Of a DNA stretch of 21,064 bases, positions 1-5,586 are shown piece after piece. The notes beneath the pieces are model-generated. The model was not told where the DNA came from. It did no database searches and saw only the letters and a list, made by a program, of their open reading frames with translations. The position numbers were made by a program, and so were the translations under genes. Numbering within the stretch: the first letter of the stretch is position 1; each line of letters begins with the position of its first letter. The stretch is taken from positions 1 through 21,064 of IMG/VR virus record IMGVR_UViG_3300040809_000713; one strand, given 5' to 3'. This stretch comes from a virus.

Positions 1-741
1 TGTGTTTGCTTTACTGATGCTAAAGGTCGCATATTCTTCATGTGTTTCAATTTGTTTGTGGACTCTACGCTGTGTTTTTCTTCTATGATAATCACTTCCT
101 GTGTAGTGTTGTTTGTATTTAATGCCGTAACTTTTGAAGATACGTTTGGTCAATACATTGATATCTCCTAGTCCACATATAGTTCTTAGTTCACTTAGAT
201 CGTAAAGTATATAACCTGAACTCATTAAATCTATTGGATCTACTTTGATGTGCTTGAGTAAGAATGTAGGATCATTGCCTTTGATAAAATAAAAATCAAA
301 CGGTTTTATTTGATCACTTTGTATTCTTGCATTTCTACTGTCTCTTGCGCCTGTCATCCTAAACATAGTATCTTGACTAAAGTTAATCTCAAGTTTCCAA
401 TCATTGATATAGAAAATTATATTGATGTCACTTTGTATTTCAAGTTTTACACTTTCAATTTGACTGAGAACGTTTTCTGCTTGTCGTAATCTAATCACAT
501 TGTCTTTGGGCATAAGTCTGGGCCCATCGAGTAACTGTGCAACTTGATACTTGCTAAAACTAAGTTCTCCCATCATCAGCTTTTTAGCTGTTTCATCAGG
601 AGTTTCTATATGAGGGTGACGGCTATCCTTGGGACGATTAGTGATCTGTACGATCTCGCCGTTCCACTCATCGTAGTAAACACAGAACTTATGCGGAGGC
701 GTTTCTTCGATCGCTGATTTCAACAACGGCTTTAATTGCAT
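1..741 (-). CDS. Unidentified phage protein, 3' end outside window
   Basis: This is an open frame of 247 codons with no stop. It begins MQLKPLLKSAIEETPPHKFC and continues past the left edge. I chose the ATG at 739-741 because a GAGG ribosome-binding site lies 9 bases upstream of it. The frame must in any case run into the preceding gene, because codons before base 689 read sensibly (EETPPHKFCVYYDEWNGEIV). This start overlaps the glycosyltransferase gene 689-1567 by 53 bases. A double ATG at 571-576 would avoid the overlap but would discard about 55 plausible residues. The protein is mixed alpha/beta in character and soluble. It has a charged middle part (about 70-150) and a basic stretch near residues 220-232 (YHRRKTQRRVHK). 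I see no signal peptide, membrane segment or catalytic motif that I recognise. It is the last visible gene of the cluster that starts at 2819. Function unknown. Confidence 0.8.
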   Translation of the reverse strand, partial: MQLKPLLKSAIEETPPHKFCVYYDEWNGEIVQITNRPKDSRHPHIETPDETAKKLMMGELSFSKYQVAQLLDGPRLMPKDNVIRLRQAENVLSQIESVKLEIQSDINIIFYINDWKLEINFSQDTMFRMTGARDSRNARIQSDQIKPFDFYFIKGNDPTFLLKHIKVDPIDLMSSGYILYDLSELRTICGLGDINVLTKRIFKSYGIKYKQHYTGSDYHRRKTQRRVHKQIETHEEYATFSISKANT

Positions 742-1567
742 CGATTATGTCCTCGGTTAAAAAGTTTTCGTCTTGATAGTGAATAATTCCACTGTTTACT
801 ACACTGTTTTCAATCATAAGTTTATGTTGATCTGTATACCAGTAGTTGAGCATATCAGTCCAGTTTTCAGGAATATCTTCTCCCCAATGTCTTTGACTTA
901 AATTATGAAAATCATAATGATTGTTTATGGGACAACTTACTAAATTCTCTATATCGCACAACTGAGTTGTAATATTTGCTAACAAGTTTTTGTCAAATGT
1001 CAATGGCTTCTTTTCTTTGAACATGGTTTGATAAACTTGTCTCCAATTTTGGAAAACTGGATCTGCCATCTTAAACCATTCAATTGCAAGCTGACTGTCT
1101 CTTTTGAAATAGATGAGATTGTTGTATAATTGTGGCAACCCATAGTGCATTTCAATTTCAAATTTGTATATTTTATTTGTGAGATAATCTCTGTATGTTC
1201 TTGCTATTGGACTAATTGCTAGATCATAAGTTTCGAATTGATCCCATAGAGTTTCAATGTTTATGTTTTTAAACATTGTGTCACTGTCTACATAAATTGT
1301 TTCTTCAAATGGACTACAATGTAATAGTTGCCACAAGTTCATACCATGAAACCCATCTTTGTATGCTGTGTTACCAAATGGCAGTTCTACAATATAATCA
1401 AATGCATGATGATATTTTGCAGGAACTTTATCGCTTGAATCTTTGTCTACCACAAGACAAAACTCACTGTTGGGATCACACTGTTTAATACTTAATGCAA
1501 GGGCATAGCTGTATTTGATTCTATCTTCTTCAGTATCAATACCTATTGTTATAAATCCTCTAGACAT
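689..1567 (-). CDS. Glycosyltransferase, GT-A fold, GT8-like
   Basis: This 292-aa protein probably transfers a sugar from a nucleotide-sugar donor. The N-terminus (GFITIGIDTEEDRIKYSYAL) is a short beta strand followed by a helix, as in GT-A enzymes. A DSD motif follows a hydrophobic strand at residues 91-96 (IYVDSD), which is where GT8-type enzymes bind the metal and donor. YNNLIYFKRD at 148-157 resembles the family's strand after the acceptor region, and IIHYQDE at 261-267 fits the late His that completes the metal site. There is no signal peptide or membrane segment, so it should act in the host cytoplasm. The start has an AAGG ribosome-binding site 7 bases upstream and overlaps the stop of the preceding glycosyltransferase-like gene by 8 bases, which suggests coupled translation. 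The GT-A fold is fairly secure. The sugar and acceptor (fibre protein, host surface polymer or DNA) cannot be told. Confidence 0.78.
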   Translation of the reverse strand: MSRGFITIGIDTEEDRIKYSYALALSIKQCDPNSEFCLVVDKDSSDKVPAKYHHAFDYIVELPFGNTAYKDGFHGMNLWQLLHCSPFEETIYVDSDTMFKNINIETLWDQFETYDLAISPIARTYRDYLTNKIYKFEIEMHYGLPQLYNNLIYFKRDSQLAIEWFKMADPVFQNWRQVYQTMFKEKKPLTFDKNLLANITTQLCDIENLVSCPINNHYDFHNLSQRHWGEDIPENWTDMLNYWYTDQHKLMIENSVVNSGIIHYQDENFLTEDIIDAIKAVVEISDRRNASA

Positions 1568-2468
1568 TCAGTACCTTTCCTATGTGTTTCCACATGTCTT
1601 TACTGTTGCGGCTAACTGCACGTTTGTTCATGGCATGAATATTTTGCTTTTGTAATCTTGTTAATATGTTTTTCCAAGGCTCTTTTCTGTCATGACTAAG
1701 CATGATCCAATCGTCAACAGACTTAACTTCAATAATGTCATCTTTTTGATCCATGTTTAGTAGAGGTACTCCACCAAAGTCATGTACAAAACTTCCGTTA
1801 TTGAATCCGTTCATCATATGACATGCAATGCTCACACAAAAGTCAGTTCTAAACAGTGCTGGAGGGAACTGATACAACAGTGCATAATAATCCCAATTCT
1901 CTTTTACGTGCGCCCATATATCAAAAAAGATCTTCGATTCATAATTATTCTTGTCAAAATACACAGCGGTACTCCACCAATGGTGTATGCCGCCTTCATT
2001 TAACTGTATTTCATTCAAGTAAGGCATTTGGCCTTCTAGGTAAATTGCATCTCTGTGTAATCCTACACCAACATCACTGTCAAACAAATAATCATAGAAG
2101 TCATTCATAATATAATAATCACTGTCTATTAGCAGTGTCTTATCATATGGAGTTATGTTTACTACATTGTTTTTATTCTTGTTGCTAAACTGTGCATTAA
2201 ACTCAGTCCACGGACTGTCCATGTGTTTACGTGGATTATCTTCGTGAATAATATCTTGTACTACCACTTGATCAAAGCAAGCGTCTTGTAATGTTTCAGG
2301 AACACTAGTTTCCATCCAATCACTTGTTCCTTGATCTGTCAACAATGTAACATTGTTGTTTTTCATATGTGTTTTTACATAAGCTGCCGCTAGACTTGCA
2401 AACTGAATATAGTCTAACTGATTGTTATTGTAAGCAATTATGCAAACACCCTTAGTTGGTTCTGCCAT
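1560..2468 (-). CDS. Glycosyltransferase-like protein, DSD motif
   Basis: This 302-aa protein has the layout of a GT-A glycosyltransferase and looks like a distant relative of the product of the next gene. The first strand is VCIIAYNNN (8-16), followed by a helix with FASLAAAY (23-30). The hydrophobic strand TLLIDSDYYI ends in a DSD motif at 115-117. HHWWSTAVYFDK (162-173) lies where GT8-type proteins have a conserved strand. An aspartate in RTDFC (207-211) and a late histidine (LSHD, 257-260) are candidate active-site residues. It is soluble, with no export signal. It starts 3 bases after the stop of the 115-aa gene with only a weak ribosome-binding site, and its stop overlaps the next gene by 8 bases, so the three are probably one transcript. 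Similarity to known enzymes is weaker than for its neighbour, so it could be a catalytically altered or non-enzymatic paralogue. Confidence 0.65.
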   Translation of the reverse strand: MAEPTKGVCIIAYNNNQLDYIQFASLAAAYVKTHMKNNNVTLLTDQGTSDWMETSVPETLQDACFDQVVVQDIIHEDNPRKHMDSPWTEFNAQFSNKNKNNVVNITPYDKTLLIDSDYYIMNDFYDYLFDSDVGVGLHRDAIYLEGQMPYLNEIQLNEGGIHHWWSTAVYFDKNNYESKIFFDIWAHVKENWDYYALLYQFPPALFRTDFCVSIACHMMNGFNNGSFVHDFGGVPLLNMDQKDDIIEVKSVDDWIMLSHDRKEPWKNILTRLQKQNIHAMNKRAVSRNSKDMWKHIGKVLNV

Positions 2469-2471
2469 TTA

Positions 2472-2819
2472 CTACCAATCCATTAGTTTTTTAATATTTC
2501 TTGCTTTATTGACTTTGTCAATTTGCACCTTGTATTCATTGCTCGCTTCTGTGTATTTTTCTATTAGTGTTTCTAAAAATTCTTGAAGATATTCAATTTC
2601 AATTGGATTTTCTTTGGTATCTACTACAACAGCACTAGTTTTACCTGCTGTTAGCAAACCGCTGACAAGTCCAATTGTTACAGGATCAGCAAGAAAGTTG
2701 CCCTTTTTATAGTGTACTGTTTGTAATATTTGCATTCGAGTTCGAATGTTTCTTTTCTGATTGCTCAGAGTAATGCGATAGTTAGCAAATTCTAACGCAC
2801 GTTCAAGTCTCTCATCCAT
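2472..2819 (-). CDS. Small conserved-looking phage protein, helical, unknown role
   Basis: This 115-aa protein is rich in charged residues and probably mostly helical. Residues 1-35 (MDERLERALEFANYRITLSN and following) and 70-115 (about residues 75-108 have a heptad-like pattern, ending KKLMDW) look like amphipathic helices or short coiled coils. Between them is a less charged stretch with FLADPVTIGLVSGLL, which is too short and polar to be a membrane span. I believe similar short proteins occur beside structural genes in marine T4-like phages, but I cannot name a function. A scaffold or chaperone role for fibre assembly is only a guess from position and shape. The ATG is preceded by AAGGAG at a 9-base distance and is the first gene behind the consensus promoter at 2846-2874, so it opens the glycosyltransferase cluster. 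Confidence 0.75.
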   Translation of the reverse strand: MDERLERALEFANYRITLSNQKRNIRTRMQILQTVHYKKGNFLADPVTIGLVSGLLTAGKTSAVVVDTKENPIEIEYLQEFLETLIEKYTEASNEYKVQIDKVNKARNIKKLMDW

Positions 2820-2828
2820 AGTGAGTTT

Positions 2829-2834
2829 CTCCTT
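2829..2834 (-). promoter_or_regulatory. Strong ribosome-binding site of the 115-aa gene
   Basis: AAGGAG lies 9 bases upstream of the ATG at 2817-2819. It is one of the strongest Shine-Dalgarno matches in the window. With the promoter just upstream it gives a short untranslated leader of roughly 20 bases. Confidence 0.75.
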
Positions 2835-2845
2835 ATATGTGCTAT

Positions 2846-2874
2846 ATTATAATTTATCTATTCCCAGATGTCAA
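2846..2874 (-). promoter_or_regulatory. Consensus sigma70-type promoter
   Basis: Reading the minus strand, TTGACA (2869-2874) is followed by a 17-base spacer and TATAAT (2846-2851). Both hexamers match the bacterial housekeeping consensus exactly, and the spacing is ideal. The predicted start is near 2839-2840, about 20 bases before the 115-aa gene. The -35 box begins 3 bases after the stop codon of the 382-aa fibre-like gene, so it lies in the only real gap (58 bases) on this side of the window. The likely role is early or host-polymerase-driven expression of the glycosyltransferase cluster independent of late transcription of the structural genes. The sequence match is direct; the timing is inference. 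Confidence 0.85.
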
Positions 2875-2877
2875 GTA

Positions 2878-4026
2878 TTATGAATCAAATACGTTATTGA
2901 AATCATCTGAGATAGCAACTGTTGGATCTGGGTTTACATCAAACGTTGCAGATCCTCTTGTAAGTGTGTCAGGCATAAGATAACTGAGGCTTGCACTAAC
3001 TGTGCCGTCGATTACTTGATCAAAACTAGTATCATCTAGTACTAGTTTAAAATGTAAACGTCTTCCATTCAAGCTGTATTTGCCGTATAATTTAAATTTT
3101 AAGTTTTGATAACTGCTATATGTACTGTAACTACTGGTGTAAGCAGTATTTGCATAAAAGTTAGCATACGTTGGATAATTGCCTACTCCGGTAATAAATC
3201 CATATGGGTTGCTTGCACCATAACCGTAACCATATCCTGTTCCACTAAGTGTGACACCGCTACTGGTAAACAATAGTCCTTGATCATCTGTTGCGCCATC
3301 ACCATCGCCGTATAGCTCTGTTAGATCATAAACACCTTTGTTCTCACTGGTGCCAACTGTAACACTGTTACTTTGTATTACATTGTTCCAAGTAAAGCTG
3401 AGTGTTCCCATTTCATTGATAACGTCTGCCCAGTTGTAGTAGCCTGCTGTACTGCCGCCGCTCATTGACAAGCTCACCCGAAGTTGTCCACCGCTGTTAA
3501 AAAAATATCTACAATGGTTGTAACTGTCAAAGTCCCAATAGTATTCGCCTGTTAATTGATGTTGCCAGCTATTGGTTCTTTGCAATGGGCCGCCACTTGT
3601 AGGCGTTGCACTCAACGCACTTGCGTTTGTTGGATCTACTGTGGTGTGTGCATCATTTACAAGTATAGTTGTGTTAAACTTGCTTTCAACAATGTTTAAA
3701 TCTTCTGCTCTAATAGGTGTGTTTACTGTAACATCATCTCTGCTTGTGGGAACCGCAAACACAAGTAAACTGTCTGTAACATTGATGTGATCTACACTTA
3801 CATTGGTCCTGTCTACTAGATATTGCAGTCTTTGAGCTGTTATCAAATCACCAATTGGAACAGCATCGTCGATGTTTACTGCTCCCCAACCAAATTTATG
3901 GGTTGCTTTTCTATTAGAATCAGTTACAGCCGCAGTGTTGTACTTGTCACCAAAAACTTTGTTGACATCTTCTGCTACCGTATTATAGTGTGAGGCTTCT
4001 GCTAATTGGCCAACAGACACTACCAT
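2878..4026 (-). CDS. Tail-fibre-like virion protein
   Basis: This 382-aa protein looks like a beta-rich virion protein of marine T4-like phages, probably a fibre or appendage. Residues 1-85 (start MVVSVGQLAEASHYNTVAED) contain a short helical attachment-like part with ITAQRLQYLVDRT. The middle has the pattern CRYFFNSGGQLRVSLSMSGG, which I associate with a family of phage structural proteins in which an aromatic-rich strand precedes a glycine loop. Residues about 255-310 are unusually rich in Gly, Tyr, Ser and Asn (GTGYGYGYGASNPYG). The C-terminus is a run of strands ending in DDFNNVFDS. Its ATG directly follows the stop of the 305-aa gene (TAAATG) and uses an AGGAG site inside that gene, so the two are translationally coupled. 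Which ligand it binds, if any, is unknown. Confidence 0.7.
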   Translation of the reverse strand: MVVSVGQLAEASHYNTVAEDVNKVFGDKYNTAAVTDSNRKATHKFGWGAVNIDDAVPIGDLITAQRLQYLVDRTNVSVDHINVTDSLLVFAVPTSRDDVTVNTPIRAEDLNIVESKFNTTILVNDAHTTVDPTNASALSATPTSGGPLQRTNSWQHQLTGEYYWDFDSYNHCRYFFNSGGQLRVSLSMSGGSTAGYYNWADVINEMGTLSFTWNNVIQSNSVTVGTSENKGVYDLTELYGDGDGATDDQGLLFTSSGVTLSGTGYGYGYGASNPYGFITGVGNYPTYANFYANTAYTSSYSTYSSYQNLKFKLYGKYSLNGRRLHFKLVLDDTSFDQVIDGTVSASLSYLMPDTLTRGSATFDVNPDPTVAISDDFNNVFDS

Positions 4027-4944
4027 TTACTTTGCTCCTACTACTACTTCGACTGTGCCTGCAACATCAGTATCTTTGCTTGCAAGAGCTCTGCCAATGA
4101 TCCTTCTATAATCGTTAAGTTCAGCTGGGTGCGCTCTTCTTGCATGTCCTGGCATATTACTACTTACCAGTCTATCTCCTTTGGCTACAGTACCTACTAC
4201 CAAACAAGGTACACGCCCAGCTAGTGCTACATAAGGGTGTGTTTCGTCTGTACCTGCCGCCGCATTCATTTCAAATCCAGGTTGTGTACTTACGATTCCA
4301 AATACGTCAATATCACCTTCTTGTAGTGTTTGTGTAATTTCATGTGTGCCGCCTAGACGTACAACTGTACCATGTGCATAAGTCTGATCACTTGCATAGC
4401 GTTCTGCTAAGTCAGCGTATTCTGCACTAGTTGCTATACCTCTAAACTTAAAGTTTGTTGTATTGTTCATTTGGATACCAGCTTGAATAGTTGGAAACTG
4501 TGTTGTGAGTGCAGTTGACCCATCTTCTAAATATTCAGTGGCATGTGGTGTCCATACTGTTGCATCATCTGTACAAATCCAAACAATAACATTGTCTACC
4601 AAACACTCAATTGTGTTGTGATATGTGCCTAGCGTATCCTGTCTATATCTATATTCAAATCTTGTAGTACTTGCAGGCGCACCAATTTGATACCATTGAC
4701 CGTTGTCATATATCATAAGTTTACTGTTACCTGTATCGTACCAAAGTTGTCCTTCAGTGGGGTTGCTTGGTGCGTTAGCATCACTAAAGTTTTCTAGCAG
4801 ATGCAACAAGTCCTCGTTGAGTAGTTCACCGAAGTTTGTGTAGTTTTTACCAATTAGTCCTAAACTAGTGCTGGTGTCAACTGTACCGTCGTTTACTACG
4901 ATTGCTGTCTTTGCACTGTCGCTATAATCTACTGTATATGGCAT
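4027..4944 (-). CDS. Fibre-like structural protein with conserved C-terminal module
   Basis: This 305-aa protein has two recognisable parts. Residues 28-90 (LGLIGKNYTNFGELLNEDLL, then GQLWYDTGNSKLMIYDNGQW) form a module that recurs at the start of structural proteins in marine T4-like phages, where it probably docks to the virion. Residues about 174-305 (AEYADLAERY, DVFGIVSTQPGF, YVALAGRVPCLVVG, KGDRLVSS, RIIGRAL, VEVVVGAK) form a second module common at the C-terminus of phage fibre-like proteins. The GIVSTQP stretch recalls the intramolecular chaperone/self-cleaving (peptidase G2) domains of some phage tailspikes, but I see no proven catalytic residues. The start has AGGAAG (4950-4955) just upstream, in a 12-base gap after the preceding gene. 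The likely role is a baseplate-attached fibre or its adaptor. Structural assignment is fairly sure; the exact role is not. Confidence 0.75.
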   Translation of the reverse strand: MPYTVDYSDSAKTAIVVNDGTVDTSTSLGLIGKNYTNFGELLNEDLLHLLENFSDANAPSNPTEGQLWYDTGNSKLMIYDNGQWYQIGAPASTTRFEYRYRQDTLGTYHNTIECLVDNVIVWICTDDATVWTPHATEYLEDGSTALTTQFPTIQAGIQMNNTTNFKFRGIATSAEYADLAERYASDQTYAHGTVVRLGGTHEITQTLQEGDIDVFGIVSTQPGFEMNAAAGTDETHPYVALAGRVPCLVVGTVAKGDRLVSSNMPGHARRAHPAELNDYRRIIGRALASKDTDVAGTVEVVVGAK

Positions 4945-4956
4945 ATCGTCTTCCTA

Positions 4957-5559
4957 TTATAAGTCCGCAAACGAACTTCTTATTCTTAGTGTGTAAACAA
5001 CTTGTATTTTTCTGTTTGCACTTTTTTGTACAGGGTGAAAAATTACGTGAGTCAACAAATCGTTGTTGGCTGTGTACAGTGCTAGTTCGTCAAATACATA
5101 TGTACCATTCATATTTGTTGCTGTGTCTAATGTATCTTGTCCAACAGGTGTTGCATAATCCAATGTGCATGTTACAATTACATCGCTGTATGTGTTGGGG
5201 CTAGTATGACTTGCTTCTACACTATTGTCTGCGCTACCTGTAACAGATTCATCAACTGCTTGACTAAACGTCTGATTATACAGCGCACCTGTACTACTGT
5301 TTGTGTTAGTTGCTTTATATGTAACTGCACCTAAACCATCAATACTTGTCCCGCCATTTCCAAAACGCATAGTGCTTACTTCGTATGTGCTTGTTGATCC
5401 AGCTTCGCTAGCTAGTAGATTTGCAATTGCAATGCTCATGTTTTCGTAGTTCACAGCGTTGCGTCTACGAACCAGAACTTCGCCTGACTCTGGATCCCAA
5501 ATCTTAATATGTCCTTCAATACCTATTAAAGGTGTTTCAATATGTTGTTCTAAACTCAT
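4957..5559 (-). CDS. Baseplate- or fibre-associated structural protein, 200 aa
   Basis: The protein begins MSLEQHIETPLIGIEGHIKI and carries IKIWDPESGEVL, then NAVNYENMSIAIANLL and the glycine loop MRFGNGGTSIDG, followed by ALYNQTFSQAVDE. I recognise this order from structural proteins of marine T4-like phages, although no T4 counterpart is obvious. The C-terminal half is beta-rich and ends in the strand VVYTLRIRSSF. The frame is open further upstream to an ATG at 5604, but that start has no ribosome-binding site and would overlap the end of the giant gene. The ATG at 5557-5559 has GGAAAAG close upstream and fits the family N-terminus, so I prefer it. A late promoter box lies just before it (5579-5586), so this gene may begin a separate late transcript with the two fibre genes. 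It is probably part of the virion; the precise location is unknown. Confidence 0.78.
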   Translation of the reverse strand: MSLEQHIETPLIGIEGHIKIWDPESGEVLVRRRNAVNYENMSIAIANLLASEAGSTSTYEVSTMRFGNGGTSIDGLGAVTYKATNTNSSTGALYNQTFSQAVDESVTGSADNSVEASHTSPNTYSDVIVTCTLDYATPVGQDTLDTATNMNGTYVFDELALYTANNDLLTHVIFHPVQKSANRKIQVVYTLRIRSSFADL

Positions 5560-5578
5560 AGTCTTTTCCAATTTATAA

Positions 5579-5586
5579 TATTTATA
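5579..5586 (-). promoter_or_regulatory. T4-type late promoter box
   Basis: The minus strand reads TATAAATA, identical to the -10 element that T4 late transcription uses with its sliding-clamp-dependent sigma factor gp55. Placing the start 6 bases beyond the box gives a transcript beginning near 5573, about 14 bases before the preferred ATG at 5559. The box overlaps the TAA stop codon of the giant gene (5582-5584). No -35 element is expected for this promoter class. The window is AT-rich, so a chance match is possible, but its position just before a start codon favours a real site. Confidence 0.6.

Noticed and set aside
1856-2110. Plus-strand open frame of 84 codons, and similar plus-strand frames across the window
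   Set aside because: All plus-strand frames are antisense shadows of well-supported minus-strand genes and are rich in Cys, His and Ile with no family resemblance.
2820-2877. Possible transcription terminator after the fibre genes
   Set aside because: I found no GC-rich hairpin followed by T residues in this gap; late transcripts may read through into the glycosyltransferase cluster.
4956-4961. TATAAT on the minus strand before the 305-aa gene
   Set aside because: It includes the TAA stop of the preceding gene, and the sequence 17 bases upstream (AATAAG) is no -35 box, so it is most likely chance.
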